DNA from: Rhodospirillales bacterium | GTDB taxonomy: Bacteria; Pseudomonadota; Alphaproteobacteria; BOG-932; Roseiterribacteraceae | Direction: 5' to 3' | Assembly: GCA_028291365.1 (NCBI GenBank) | Contig: JAQGIE010000055.1 | Location: forward strand, 1-33,829 | Length of the DNA stretch: 33,829 nt | Part shown: positions 8,778 through 17,596 of the stretch, in pieces | How positions within the stretch are numbered: the first letter of the stretch is position 1 | How the letters are laid out: the number at the start of each line of letters is the position of its first letter | Made by a program: the position numbers and the translations under genes | The notes under the pieces: model-generated | What the model was told of the DNA's origin: nothing | Databases searched by the model: none | Seen by the model: only the letters and a program-made list of their open reading frames with translations

Positions 8778-9893
8778 TCAGATGAGTGCGACGCGGTGCC
8801 CAGCTTGCCGCTCGATCCGGCCGGCCAGCTCGAGTTCGAGCAGGACGATCCTGACCAGCGGGGCGGACAATTGGCAATCGCGGACCAGTTCGTCAACCGC
8901 GACCGGTGAAGATGACAAGCGTGCGGACACAATCTCGCGTGCATGCGCGAGCGCGCGTGAGTCGGAGGCCTCTTCAGCCTCCAAACCCCAGGGTTCCTGC
9001 GGAGGTTCCGCCAATTCCGCGGCCAAGGGCCCCAGCTCGCGGACGATATCCTCGGCGCTTTCCGTGAGATGGGCACCCTGACGAATCAGATCGTTGGTGC
9101 CCCTGGCACGGGCGTCCAGGGGCGAGCCGGGGACCGCAAAGACCTCGCGCCCCTGCTCCAGCGCGAAGCGGGCCGAGATCAATGAACCCGAATGGAGCGC
9201 CGCTTCGACCACGACCAGGCCGCGGACCAGACCGGCCACAATCCGGTTCCGCCGTGGGAAATGCCGCGCATGCGGTTCGATTCCGGGGCGCATTTCCGCG
9301 GCGATGCAGCCGCGGGTGAAGATATCGACGTGCAGCTGTGCATTCTCGGGCGGATAGGCGACGTCGATTCCGCCTGCCACCACCGCGACGGTGCCGCCAT
9401 CGAGCGCGGCTTCGTGCGCCGCCGAGTCGATCCCGCGCGCGAGGCCTGACACGACCACCCACCCGGCGCGGGTGAGATCGCGCGCCAGCCTGTCGGCGAT
9501 GCGCCGGCCGTTGGTCGAGGCGTTGCGCGCACCGACGATGGCGACGGCGGGACGCAGCAGCAGCTCGGTGTTGCGTCCGGCCGTCAGGACCGGCGGCGGA
9601 TCGTGGATGGCGGCAAGGCTGCGCGGGTAGCTCGGCTCACAGGCGCAGATGGCGGTTGCGCCGAGACGCTGCAAAGCCTCGATCTCGCGCGCTGCCTCGG
9701 CGCGCGTCGGGATGCGCAGCGAGCCGTTGCGTCCGCCGCGCTGCGCCAGTTCGGGCAGCAGCTCCAGCGCGCCGTTGATGTCGCCTTGCGCGCGCCGCAA
9801 CAGCTGGAAGAACGCGACCGGGCCGACATTTTCGCTGCGTGCGAGCCGTATCCAGTCGAGACGTTCGTCGTCGCCCAAGGTGCGTAGCGTCAT
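8778..9893 (-). CDS. dprA: DNA-processing protein DprA
   Basis: DprA binds single-stranded DNA entering during natural transformation and loads RecA; it is also kept in many bacteria not known to be competent. At 371 aa this one has an N-terminal helical (SAM-like) region, the extended Rossmann fold with [14 protein letters not shown] near residue 116, [27 protein letters not shown] and [11 protein letters not shown], and a C-terminal winged-helix domain ([12 protein letters not shown] ... [12 protein letters not shown]) like that of DML1-type DprA. ATG 9893 overlaps the plsY stop as ATGA. A longer in-frame start exists upstream but would lie inside plsY. A plsY-dprA-topA order is common in alphaproteobacteria. 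Confidence 0.95.
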   Translation of the reverse strand: MTLRTLGDDERLDWIRLARSENVGPVAFFQLLRRAQGDINGALELLPELAQRGGRNGSLRIPTRAEAAREIEALQRLGATAICACEPSYPRSLAAIHDPPPVLTAGRNTELLLRPAVAIVGARNASTNGRRIADRLARDLTRAGWVVVSGLARGIDSAAHEAALDGGTVAVVAGGIDVAYPPENAQLHVDIFTRGCIAAEMRPGIEPHARHFPRRNRIVAGLVRGLVVVEAALHSGSLISARFALEQGREVFAVPGSPLDARARGTNDLIRQGAHLTESAEDIVRELGPLAAELAEPPQEPWGLEAEEASDSRALAHAREIVSARLSSSPVAVDELVRDCQLSAPLVRIVLLELELAGRIERQAGHRVALI

Positions 9894-10483
9894 GCGCGCT
9901 TGCCACCGATCTTGGGCTCGGTGCCGGCGGCGAGCCGTTGCAGATTCGCTGCATGCTTGCCCCACACAACCGCGGCGACCGCGATCGCGAACCAGGTCAG
10001 CGCGCGGTCACCGAGTCCCCAGGCCGCGAGCGGCAGGATCAGCATCGCCACCAAAGCCGCCAGCGATGAGATCCGGAACAACAGCGCCGTGACCAGCCAG
10101 GCGACGCACGCGGCGACGCCGATGCGCCATTCGAGCGCCAGCATCGTGCCGAGCGTCGTCGCGACGCCCTTGCCGCCGCGAAAGCGCAGCCACACCGGAT
10201 AAAGATGTCCCGCCAGCGCGCCCGCGGCGGCCGCGATCGCGATGCTGGGCTCGTCGGGCGCGAGCGTGCGGGCGAGCAGGACCGCGATCGCACCTTTGCC
10301 CGCGTCGAGGATCAAGGTCGCGGCGGCCAGCGGCTTGTTGCCGGTGCGCAGCACGTTGGTCGCGCCGATATTGCCGCTGCCGATGGTGCGCAGATCGCCG
10401 TAGCCGGCGATGCGCGTCAGCACCAGGCCGAACGGAATCGAACCCAGCAGATAGCCGGCGATGACGGCGAGGGCGAGCGTCAT
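9890..10483 (-). CDS. plsY: Glycerol-3-phosphate acyltransferase PlsY
   Basis: PlsY is an inner-membrane enzyme that moves an acyl group from acyl-phosphate to glycerol 3-phosphate, the first step of phospholipid synthesis. At 197 aa it has the usual length. The N-terminus is a membrane segment ([20 protein letters not shown]), and the three conserved loops are present: [32 protein letters not shown] and [20 protein letters not shown]. About five further hydrophobic stretches fit the family topology. ATG 10483 is preferred over an in-frame start 36 bp upstream that lies in a palindromic repeat. The stop overlaps the start of dprA. Confidence 0.96.
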   Translation of the reverse strand: MTLALAVIAGYLLGSIPFGLVLTRIAGYGDLRTIGSGNIGATNVLRTGNKPLAAATLILDAGKGAIAVLLARTLAPDEPSIAIAAAAGALAGHLYPVWLRFRGGKGVATTLGTMLALEWRIGVAACVAWLVTALLFRISSLAALVAMLILPLAAWGLGDRALTWFAIAVAAVVWGKHAANLQRLAAGTEPKIGGKRA

Positions 10484-10492
10484 GCGCTGAAT

Positions 10493-10515
10493 GCCCTCTC
10501 CCCGAGGGCGAGGGG
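10493..10515. repeat. Short dispersed-type palindrome between the DsbA-like gene and plsY
   Basis: CCCTCTCCCC followed by GAGGGCGAGGGG has an imperfect dyad with the C-rich and G-rich halves typical of small palindromic intergenic repeats seen in many alphaproteobacterial genomes. It fills much of the 55-bp gap before plsY. A second copy was not seen in this window. Confidence 0.4.
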
Positions 10516-10538
10516 ACACGAATGAGCGCGTGCCAGCG

Positions 10539-11144
10539 TCACCAGCCGCCCGTCTTCAGCCACTTTTCGACCTGGTCGAGCCGGTCGGCGCCCCAGAACG
10601 GTTCGCCATCGACGATGACATAGGGCGAACCGAACACGCCGCGCGCCATGGCCTCGTCGACTTCGCTTTTCAGCCGGTCCTTGACCGGCTGGCTCGACAG
10701 CGCCGCTTCCAGCTCGGCTTCGTCATGGCCCAGCGAACCTGCGATCGCGAGCACGGTCGAGATCGCTGCAATGTCGCGATCTTCGACCCACACCGCATGC
10801 AGGATCGCCTGGGTGAAGCGCACCGCAGCGCGCGGATCGTGATCGCTGAGCCAGTAATGCGCGCGGGCCGCAGCGACGCTGGAGAAGGGGAAGCTCGACG
10901 GGAAGCGCATCTCGACGCCGTTGAGGCGCGCGGTGCGCATGAAATCGTGTTTGGCGTATTTGCCTTTGAGCGGAACGCTCAGCAGCGGCGCCGAGCCGGT
11001 CACTTTGAAGATCGGGCCCAGCAGGACCGGACGCCAGGTGACGCCGCGCCCATAGGCGGCCGCGATCGCGTCGATGCGGGTCGAGGCGACGTACCCGGCC
11101 GGTGAGGAATAGTCGAAATAGAAATCCAGCGGTTCAGCACTCAT
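10539..11144 (-). CDS. DsbA-fold protein, 2-hydroxychromene-2-carboxylate isomerase family
   Basis: At 201 aa it begins [15 protein letters not shown], the typical first strand and helix of the kappa-class GST/HCCA isomerase branch of the thioredoxin fold. There Ser replaces the CxxC of true DsbA (DYSSP at about 11-15). A helical insert follows and the fold closes with [21 protein letters not shown] near the C-terminus, the cis-Pro region and last strands of the family. No signal peptide, so it is cytoplasmic. Characterised members isomerise 2-hydroxychromene-2-carboxylate with glutathione during naphthalene breakdown, but most relatives have no known substrate. It lies 13 bp after pyrC in the operon. 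ATG 11144 is chosen because the conserved domain starts directly after it. Confidence 0.85.
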   Translation of the reverse strand: MSAEPLDFYFDYSSPAGYVASTRIDAIAAAYGRGVTWRPVLLGPIFKVTGSAPLLSVPLKGKYAKHDFMRTARLNGVEMRFPSSFPFSSVAAARAHYWLSDHDPRAAVRFTQAILHAVWVEDRDIAAISTVLAIAGSLGHDEAELEAALSSQPVKDRLKSEVDEAMARGVFGSPYVIVDGEPFWGADRLDQVEKWLKTGGW

Positions 11145-11157
11145 CTGGGCGATCTTG

Positions 11158-12441
11158 TCAGGTAGGGGCATGAAAGACGGTACGGCCGTCGACGATGGTA
11201 CGCAAAACCCGGCCCCGCACCGCATAGCCGTCAAACGGCGAATTTTTCGACTTGGAGTGGAAGGAATCCGCGTCGATCGTCCAGCGCAGATCGGGATCGA
11301 ACAGGACGAGGTCGGCAGGACCGCCGACTGCGAGCCGTCCGAGCTCCTTCAGGCCGAGAATGTCGGCGGGCGCCTGGGTCAGTCGGCGCAGCGCTTCCAG
11401 CAGCGGCAGCACCTTGTCATGCACCAGCGCCAGCGACAGCGGCAGCAGCGTGTCGAGCCCGGCCGCGCCCGGCGCCGCCTGCGCGAAGGGCAGGCGCTTC
11501 CAGTCCTGCGACTGCGGCTGATGATCGGACGCGATGGCGTCGATGGTGCCGTCGGCAATGCCGGCGGCTACGGCCTTGCGGTCCTCGTCGCTGCGCAGGG
11601 GCGGCGACAATTTCGCGAAGGTGCGCCAGTCGCCGATGTCGCGCTCGGTCAGCAGGAAGTAGGGCGGTGCGGTGTCGGCGGTGACGTCGAGACCGCGGCG
11701 CTTGGCGTCGCGCAACAGCGCCACGCCCTCGGCGGTCGAGACGTGCGCGGCGTGATAGCGGCCGCGGGTCAGCTCGACGAGGCGCAGATCGCGCGCCAGC
11801 AGGATCGATTCGGCGCAGGCCGGAATGCCGGCGAGGCCGAGCCGCGTCGCGATCTCGCCTTCATTCACCTGCCCGCCTTCGGCGAGGCGCGGCTCTTCCG
11901 GATGCTGCACGATCGGGCGGCCGAAAGGCCGCGCATAGGCGAGCGCGCGGCGCATCAACTGCGCATCGGCGATGCACCGCGAACCATCGGTGAAGGCGAC
12001 CGCGCCGGCTTCCGCAAGCAGGCCCAGATCGGCGAGTTCGTTGCCGGCGCAATCGCGCGTCGCGGCGCCGTAGGCGAACATCTTGACCTGTTTCACTTCG
12101 CGCGCACGGCGCGCGACGAATTCCAGGCCGGCCACGTCGTCGATGACCGGGTCGGTGTTGGGCAGCATTGCCATCGCGGTGACGCCGCCGGCAGCAGCGG
12201 CGCGCGAGGCGCTGGCGATGGTTTCCTTTTCCTCGAAACCCGGCTCGCCGATCGTGACGCGCAGATCGACCAGGCCGGGCGCGAGACAGGCGCCGTTGCA
12301 GTCGATGATGTCGGCGCCGTCCGGGACCCGCGCGTCGGGCCCGAACGCGACGATGGTCTCGCCGTGAATGACGATCGTGCCGACCGCGTCGAGATTGCTC
12401 GCCGGATCGAGGATGCGGGCGTTGGTGAAAGCGAGCGTCAT
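11158..12441 (-). CDS. pyrC: Dihydroorotase-like protein, probably non-catalytic (PyrC')
   Basis: This 427-aa amidohydrolase-fold protein has the overall shape of a class I dihydroorotase: an APGLVD opening, an HPEEP motif near 180, HVSTAEG near 230, SDH near 302 and a SKSKNSPFDG tail. Key metal and substrate residues are missing. The usual HxH after PGLxD is R61-V62-T63 (DLRVTIGEPG), PHH is replaced by PPY near 257, and DHAPH by DHQPQ. The same pattern is known in proteins such as Pseudomonas PyrC', which have no dihydroorotase activity and serve as structural partners of PyrB. It lies directly downstream of pyrB (52-bp gap), which supports that role. An active dihydroorotase should then be encoded elsewhere in the genome. 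Confidence 0.9.
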   Translation of the reverse strand: MTLAFTNARILDPASNLDAVGTIVIHGETIVAFGPDARVPDGADIIDCNGACLAPGLVDLRVTIGEPGFEEKETIASASRAAAAGGVTAMAMLPNTDPVIDDVAGLEFVARRAREVKQVKMFAYGAATRDCAGNELADLGLLAEAGAVAFTDGSRCIADAQLMRRALAYARPFGRPIVQHPEEPRLAEGGQVNEGEIATRLGLAGIPACAESILLARDLRLVELTRGRYHAAHVSTAEGVALLRDAKRRGLDVTADTAPPYFLLTERDIGDWRTFAKLSPPLRSDEDRKAVAAGIADGTIDAIASDHQPQSQDWKRLPFAQAAPGAAGLDTLLPLSLALVHDKVLPLLEALRRLTQAPADILGLKELGRLAVGGPADLVLFDPDLRWTIDADSFHSKSKNSPFDGYAVRGRVLRTIVDGRTVFHAPT

Positions 12442-12493
12442 TCGGCGTTCCGAGCGTTGGAGCCATTCACCGGCGGTAACCGCACCAACTGCA

Positions 12494-13450
12494 TCAGTTG
12501 CCACCCGTAATCGGCGGGCACAGCAGGTCGAGCACCGCCATGCGCACCGCAACGCCCATTTCGACCTGGTCGAGGATCATCGAGCGGCCGACATCGTCGG
12601 CGACTTCGCTGTCGATCTCGACGCCGCGATTCATCGGTCCCGGGTGCATGATCAGCGCGTCGGGGCTGGCCATCGCCAGCGCTTCGCGCGTCAGACCGAA
12701 GAAGCGGAAATATTCGCGTGGGCTGGGCACGAAGCGTCCCGACATGCGCTCGACCTGCAGCCGCAGCATCATGACGATGTCGACTCCGTCGAGCCCCGAT
12801 CGCATGTCGTGGAAGACCGACGCGCCGAGCTTCTCGATCCCCGAAGGAACCAAGGTCGGCGGCCCGACCACGCGAACTTTTGCGCCCATCGTGGTCAGCA
12901 GCAGGATGTTCGAGCGTGCGACCCTGCTGTGCAGGATGTCGCCGCAGATCGCGACGGTGAGGCCTTCGAGCCGCCCCTTGCGCCGGCGGATGGTCAAGGC
13001 GTCGAGCAGCGCCTGGGTCGGATGTTCGTGGGTGCCGTCGCCGGCATTGATCACCGCCGCGTCGACCTTGGTCGACAACAGCATGGCGGCCCCCGATTCC
13101 TGATGGCGCACGATCAGCACGTCGGGATGCATCGCGTTCAGCGTCATCGCCGTGTCGATCAGCGTCTCGCCCTTCTTCACGCTCGACGTCGCCACCGACA
13201 TGTTGATGACGTCGCCGCCGAGCCGCTTGCCCGCCAGCTCGAACGAGGTGCGGGTGCGCGTCGAATCCTCGAAGAACAGATTGACGATGGTGCGGCCGCG
13301 CAGATGCGCCGAACGTTTGTCAGCGCGGCGGTTCTGCTCGACATACGAATCGGCGACGTCGAGAACGGCGGTGACGTCCGCCGCCGAGAGGCCTTCGATG
13401 CCGAGCAGATGCCGATGCGGAAAAGCGCGGCGTAGCGGCGCGTCGTTCAC
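12494..13450 (-). CDS. pyrB: Aspartate carbamoyltransferase catalytic chain
   Basis: This enzyme joins carbamoyl phosphate and aspartate to N-carbamoylaspartate, the committed step of pyrimidine synthesis. At 318 aa it has all family motifs: [12 protein letters not shown] at 59-70 for carbamoyl phosphate, VKKGETL near 91-97, HPTQALLD at 143-150 and [11 protein letters not shown] near 270. The start is GTG 13450, overlapping the stop of the upstream oxidoreductase as GTGA, so translation is probably coupled. No pyrI regulatory chain is adjacent. The downstream inactive dihydroorotase-like gene is expected to form the holoenzyme with it. Confidence 0.97.
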   Translation of the reverse strand: MNDAPLRRAFPHRHLLGIEGLSAADVTAVLDVADSYVEQNRRADKRSAHLRGRTIVNLFFEDSTRTRTSFELAGKRLGGDVINMSVATSSVKKGETLIDTAMTLNAMHPDVLIVRHQESGAAMLLSTKVDAAVINAGDGTHEHPTQALLDALTIRRRKGRLEGLTVAICGDILHSRVARSNILLLTTMGAKVRVVGPPTLVPSGIEKLGASVFHDMRSGLDGVDIVMMLRLQVERMSGRFVPSPREYFRFFGLTREALAMASPDALIMHPGPMNRGVEIDSEVADDVGRSMILDQVEMGVAVRMAVLDLLCPPITGGN

Positions 13451-14382
13451 GGGATCAGGATCAGCTTGCCGCGCACGTGACCGCTCTCGCTCATCGCCTG
13501 GGCGCGCGCCGCGTCGCCGAGCCGAAGGATCTCGGCCACGTTCGGGCGCAGGATCTGGAATTCCGCCAGCGACGTCGCCTGGATGAGCTGGAACGCGTCG
13601 GACTTGCCGCGATGCATGAAGCCGGTCGCCTTGCGTGCGGCAAGCTTTGCCTCATCCGGCGGCGCCACGATCGAGACGAACCGGCCGCCTTCCTTCAGCG
13701 CCGCGTATCCCGCCTCGGCGGCAGCACCGCCAACCGCGTCGAACACGACGTCGACGCCTTCCTCGACTCCGAATTTGGTCGCTGCGGCAATGTCGTCTTT
13801 TTCGTAATCGAGCGCTCTGTTCGCGCCGATCTCGAGCAGGAACTCCTGATTGCGTCCCGACGCGGTCGCATAGACCCAGGCGGACATGTTGCGCGCCACC
13901 TGGATGGCGAGCGAACCGATGCTGCCGGCGCCGCCGATCACCAGCACGCGCTCTGCCGCCTGCAGATTGGCGCGCTCGAAGGCCTCTCGCGCCGTCACCG
14001 CGCCGACCGGCATCGACGCTGCCTGCGCATCGTCGAGCTTGGGCGGCGCGATCGAGATGTTGTCGACCGGCATGACGACTTCTTCGGCGTACCAGCCCGA
14101 GCGCGTCACATCCGCGAAGCCCCAGACGCGCTGGCCGAGCTGATAATCTTTCACGCCGTCGCCCAGCGCGCTGATCGTGCCGACGCCTTCACAGCCGGGC
14201 GTGAAAGGCAGCGTCACGTTCAGGCCGGGGATCGACCCCTTGCGGATCTTCCAGTCGATCGGATTGACCGCAGCCGCGCCGACTTTGATTCGGACTTCGC
14301 CCGGACCGGGCGCGGGGACAGGGACGTCGTCCAGCTTGAGCTGGTCGACGCCGCCGAAACCATGAAGACGAATAGCACGCAT
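13447..14382 (-). CDS. Zinc-independent NADPH:quinone reductase-type MDR protein
   Basis: This 311-aa medium-chain dehydrogenase/reductase begins [20 protein letters not shown], the standard opening of quinone oxidoreductase/QorA relatives. The N-terminal GroES-like domain has [12 protein letters not shown] and PGCEGVG. The nucleotide-binding motif is [15 protein letters not shown] near 149-163, followed by [10 protein letters not shown]. The structural four-Cys zinc site of alcohol dehydrogenases is absent. A general cytoplasmic NADPH-dependent reductase of quinones or enones is likely; the substrate is unknown. It starts 3 bp after the upstream hydrolase gene and its stop overlaps the pyrB start. 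Its place in the pyrimidine/housekeeping operon does not reveal the role. Confidence 0.88.
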   Translation of the reverse strand: MRAIRLHGFGGVDQLKLDDVPVPAPGPGEVRIKVGAAAVNPIDWKIRKGSIPGLNVTLPFTPGCEGVGTISALGDGVKDYQLGQRVWGFADVTRSGWYAEEVVMPVDNISIAPPKLDDAQAASMPVGAVTAREAFERANLQAAERVLVIGGAGSIGSLAIQVARNMSAWVYATASGRNQEFLLEIGANRALDYEKDDIAAATKFGVEEGVDVVFDAVGGAAAEAGYAALKEGGRFVSIVAPPDEAKLAARKATGFMHRGKSDAFQLIQATSLAEFQILRPNVAEILRLGDAARAQAMSESGHVRGKLILIP

Positions 14383-14385
14383 CAG

Positions 14386-15273
14386 CTAGACACCATTTTG
14401 TTTGAACCAGGCGAGCATCTTCGCCCACGCATCCTTCGCCTGCTCCGGCCGGTAGCTCGGACGGTAGTCGGCGTTGAAGCCGTGTGGCGTATCCGGATAG
14501 ACCTCGATCTTCGTCTTGGTGTCACCGGCCTTCTTCAGCGCTTCGCGCATGGCTTCCACGCTGCTTTGCGGAATGCCCTGGTCGGCAGCGCCATAGAATC
14601 CGATCACGCGACCTTTGATCTTGTCGGCGACGTCGACCGGATTGACGATTCCGGCGGGCGGCGGACGGTCGCCGCTCGGCGCGAGCTGGCCGTACCAGGC
14701 GGCGCCCGCTTTCACCGCCGGATTATGCGCGGTGTAGAGCCAGACCTGGCGACCACCCCAGCAAAAGCCGGTGATGCCGAGCTTGGCCGTGTCGGCCTTC
14801 TCGGATTTGGCGAAGGCGACGGCGCGATCGAGATCCGACACGACCTGGCCGTCCGGCACTTTCGAGACGACTTCCTGATAGAGCGTCGGAATGTCGGTGT
14901 ATTTCGATGCGTCGCCCTGGCGCGCATAGAGTTCCGGCGCGATGGCGTAGTAGCCCGCCTTGGCCAGTCGCCGGGTCAGATCCTTGATGTGCTCGTGCAC
15001 GCCGAAGATTTCCTGGACCACCAGGATGGTGGGCCAGTTCGAGCCGGTCGCAGGGTGCGACCGATAGGCGGGGATGGTGCCGTCGGCGACCGGAACCTTC
15101 ACCTCGCCCGCGACGAGGCCGGTCGCGTCGGTGGTGATGGTCTGGGCCGAAACCGGCCGAACGGCCATGGCGAATCCGGTGGCGAGCGAGGCGACGGCAA
15201 AGCCGCGCCGCGTCATGTCGGGGTCGCGCATCAGGCTGCGGAGCTGTGACTCCGCCAAATCCACATCATTCAT
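14386..15273 (-). CDS. Dienelactone hydrolase family protein with Tat-type leader
   Basis: This 295-aa alpha/beta-hydrolase has the dienelactone hydrolase arrangement: E88 in VVQEIFGVHEH, nucleophile C171 in GFCWGG, D231 in YGAADQGI and H264 in DTPHGF. Near the N-terminus TRRGFAV (residues 21-27) followed by a hydrophobic stretch and VSAQ looks like a twin-arginine signal. The leader is unusually set back by some 20 residues, so an internal start at M20 is possible. ATG 15273 overlaps the ruvX stop as ATGA, which supports the longer form. The natural substrate is unknown; family members open lactones or cleave esters. Confidence 0.88.
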   Translation of the reverse strand: MNDVDLAESQLRSLMRDPDMTRRGFAVASLATGFAMAVRPVSAQTITTDATGLVAGEVKVPVADGTIPAYRSHPATGSNWPTILVVQEIFGVHEHIKDLTRRLAKAGYYAIAPELYARQGDASKYTDIPTLYQEVVSKVPDGQVVSDLDRAVAFAKSEKADTAKLGITGFCWGGRQVWLYTAHNPAVKAGAAWYGQLAPSGDRPPPAGIVNPVDVADKIKGRVIGFYGAADQGIPQSSVEAMREALKKAGDTKTKIEVYPDTPHGFNADYRPSYRPEQAKDAWAKMLAWFKQNGV

Positions 15274-15758
15274 GGGGTCAGGTCCCTCTTGCTTGCTGTC
15301 AGCCAGTCGAGAGCGCCCTGGAGAATATAGGCGGCGGCCATCTTGTCCACGGACCTCGCCCGCTTGGCCCGGCTGAGGTCGGCCTGCGTGATCAGAAAGC
15401 GCTGCACCGCCTGCGTCGACATGCGCTCATCCCACAGCACGATGGGCAGGTTCGGCGACCGTTTGGCCATCGCGTCCGCAAAATGCCGCACCGACTGCGC
15501 GCGCGGCCCCTGGGTTCCGTCCATGTTCAACGGGAATCCGACCACCAGCCCGCCGGCGCCGCGGGATTTGACGACTTTATCCAGCGCTTCCATGTCGGCG
15601 GCGAATTTGGTGCGGCGGATCGTGTCGACCGGCGTCGCGAGCTTGAGATCGGGATCCGATACGGCGAGCCCGATGGTGGTTTCACCGACATCCAGCCCGA
15701 GCAGGCGCCCGCGCGGGGGCAAATGCGGGAGGAGGTCGGCCAGGTTGCGGAGGATCAT
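15270..15758 (-). CDS. ruvX: Putative pre-16S rRNA nuclease / Holliday junction resolvase YqgF
   Basis: This 162-aa RNase H-fold protein is of the YqgF family, tied to 5' maturation of 16S rRNA and earlier proposed as a Holliday-junction resolvase. Visible motifs are GRLLGLDVGETTIGLAVSDP (18-37) with the first catalytic Asp, GFPLNMDGTQGPRA, WDERMSTQAVQRFL and the C-terminal VDKMAAAYILQGALD with the last acidic residue. ATG 15758 places the family N-terminus correctly; the frame is open further but would run into gatC on the opposite strand. It is the first gene of the long minus-strand operon and is divergent from gatC with 49 bp between starts, so both promoters must be packed there. Confidence 0.94.
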   Translation of the reverse strand: MILRNLADLLPHLPPRGRLLGLDVGETTIGLAVSDPDLKLATPVDTIRRTKFAADMEALDKVVKSRGAGGLVVGFPLNMDGTQGPRAQSVRHFADAMAKRSPNLPIVLWDERMSTQAVQRFLITQADLSRAKRARSVDKMAAAYILQGALDWLTASKRDLTP

Positions 15759-15807
15759 CGCTCCTGATACCAAGCCGGCTTCCCTTTTCCGACATGCGTT
15801 TTTCATC
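15759..15807. promoter_or_regulatory. Divergent ruvX/gatC promoter region
   Basis: This 49-bp gap separates the start codons of two divergent operons and must contain or overlap both promoters. Neither a clear -35/-10 pair nor a good ribosome-binding site before gatC could be picked out; a short T-rich stretch (CGTTTTTCATC) directly precedes the gatC ATG. Confidence 0.45.
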
Positions 15808-16095
15808 ATGTCCCTCGACACATCCACGGTCGCCAAGATCGCGCGTCTCGCGCGGATCCGGGTCGGCGCCGACGAACAGACCCATCTGGCCCAGGAGCTC
15901 AACCATGTGCTCGGCTGGATCGAGCAACTTGGGGAGGTCGATACCAAGGGCGTCGAGCCGATGACCAGCGTCGCGCCGATGACGCAGCGTCTGCGGCCCG
16001 ATGTGGTCGTGCTCGAGAATACGCGCGAGGACGTGCTGGCGAACGCGCCGGAATCCGTCGCCGGTTTCTATGTCGTGCCGAAGGTGGTCGAGTGA
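15808..16095 (+). CDS. gatC: Asp-tRNA(Asn)/Glu-tRNA(Gln) amidotransferase subunit C
   Basis: This small 95-aa subunit wraps around and stabilises GatA in the GatCAB complex. It has the family features: [13 protein letters not shown] at the N-terminus, a central helix ending in [18 protein letters not shown], then TQRLRPDVV and a C-terminal [12 protein letters not shown]. The ATG at 15808 has no strong ribosome-binding site, but the conserved sequence starts here. The stop overlaps the GTG start of gatA. Confidence 0.95.
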   Translation: MSLDTSTVAKIARLARIRVGADEQTHLAQELNHVLGWIEQLGEVDTKGVEPMTSVAPMTQRLRPDVVVLENTREDVLANAPESVAGFYVVPKVVE

Positions 16096-17564
16096 GCGCT
16101 GTTGACCTGACTCTTGCCGACGCGCTCGACCGCCTCGCCAGGAAAGACATTTCCGCCGTCGAGCTGACCGAAGCGCATCTCGAACAGATGGCGCGGCATC
16201 GTTCGCTGAACGCCTATCTGGTCGAGACGCCCGAACGCGCGCTCGGCGAAGCGCGCGCCAGCGATGCGCGCCGTGCCCAAGGCCAGGCGGGCCCGCTCGA
16301 CGGCATTCCGCTCGGCATCAAGGATCTGTTCTGCACCAAGGGCGTCGAAACGACGGCGGGTTCGAGGATGCTCGAAAACTTCGTGCCCACCTATGAATCC
16401 ACCGTCACTGCCAATCTGTGGCGCGACGGCGCGGTGATGCTGGGCAAGTTGAACATGGACGAGTTCGCGATGGGCTCATCCAACATGACCAGCGCCTATG
16501 GCCCGGTCGAAAATCCGTGGCGCCGCCCGGGTTCGAACGCGAAGCTGGTGCCGGGCGGTTCGTCGGGTGGTTCGGCGTCCGCCGTGGCTGCGCGCATGGC
16601 GCTCGGTGCGACCGGTACCGACACCGGCGGCTCGATCCGCCAGCCCGCCGCGTTCTGCGGCATCGTCGGCATCAAGCCGACGTACGGGCGCTGCTCGCGC
16701 TGGGGCACGATCGCGTTCGCCTCGTCGCTCGATCAGGCGGGTCCGTTCGCGCGCACCGTCAAGGACACGGCCATCCTGCTGCGTTCGATGTCGGGCTTCG
16801 ATCGCAAGGATTCGACCTCGGTCGACATGCCGGTGCCGGATTGGGTCAAGGACTGCGTCGGCAATGTACGCGGCATGCGCATCGGCATTCCGCGCCAGTA
16901 CCGCATCGACGGCATGCCGGCGGAAATCGAGCGCGTGTGGAACCAGGGCGCGCAGTGGCTGCGCGATGCCGGTGCCGAGATCGTCGAAATCGACCTGCCG
17001 CACACGAAATACGCGCTGCCGACTTATTACGTCGTGGCACCGGCCGAATGTTCGTCGAATCTCGCGCGCTATGACGGCGTGCGCTACGGCCATCGCGGCG
17101 AAGGCGCCACCCTGACCGAGCTGTACGAGAATTCGCGCGCCGAAGGCTTCGGGGCCGAGGTCAAGCGCCGCATCATGATCGGCACCTACGTGCTCTCGGC
17201 CGGCTATTACGACGCTTACTATCTGAAGGCGCAGCAGGTGCGCGCGCTGATCGCGCGCGACTTCACGCTGGCGTTCGAAAAATGCGACGCCATCCTGACG
17301 CCGACCGCGCCGTCGAGCGCGTTCGCGATCGGCGAGAAGATGGATGATCCGATCGCGATGTATCTGAACGACGTGTTCACGGTGCCCGCGTCGCTCGCGG
17401 GCCTGCCGGGCATTTCGGTGCCGGCGGGGCTGGGCGACGACGGCTTGCCGTTGGGCCTGCAGATCCTGGGCAAGCCGTTCGACGAATCCGGCGTGTTCCG
17501 TGTCGCCCAGGCGATCGAAGACGCGGCCGGCTTCACGGCGAAACCGGCGCTTTTGGCTTCTTGA
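16092..17564 (+). CDS. gatA: Asp-tRNA(Asn)/Glu-tRNA(Gln) amidotransferase subunit A
   Basis: This is the glutaminase subunit that releases ammonia from glutamine for amidation of misacylated Glu-tRNA(Gln)/Asp-tRNA(Asn). The 490-aa amidase-signature protein has the full catalytic triad: K77 in [10 protein letters not shown], cis-Ser in [10 protein letters not shown] (157/158) and nucleophile S181 in [12 protein letters not shown]. The start is GTG 16092, overlapping gatC as GTGA. gatB follows after 32 bp. Presence of gatCAB suggests that Gln-tRNA and/or Asn-tRNA is made by the indirect route. Confidence 0.97.
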   Translation: MSAVDLTLADALDRLARKDISAVELTEAHLEQMARHRSLNAYLVETPERALGEARASDARRAQGQAGPLDGIPLGIKDLFCTKGVETTAGSRMLENFVPTYESTVTANLWRDGAVMLGKLNMDEFAMGSSNMTSAYGPVENPWRRPGSNAKLVPGGSSGGSASAVAARMALGATGTDTGGSIRQPAAFCGIVGIKPTYGRCSRWGTIAFASSLDQAGPFARTVKDTAILLRSMSGFDRKDSTSVDMPVPDWVKDCVGNVRGMRIGIPRQYRIDGMPAEIERVWNQGAQWLRDAGAEIVEIDLPHTKYALPTYYVVAPAECSSNLARYDGVRYGHRGEGATLTELYENSRAEGFGAEVKRRIMIGTYVLSAGYYDAYYLKAQQVRALIARDFTLAFEKCDAILTPTAPSSAFAIGEKMDDPIAMYLNDVFTVPASLAGLPGISVPAGLGDDGLPLGLQILGKPFDESGVFRVAQAIEDAAGFTAKPALLAS

Positions 17565-17596
17565 GGTAACCTGATTTCTTTGAACGGATCCGAACG

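Noticed and set aside
8741-9076. Longer TopA start in the same frame inside dprA
   Set aside because: The added 112 residues have antisense/shadow composition and the conserved Toprim domain begins at TTG 8740.
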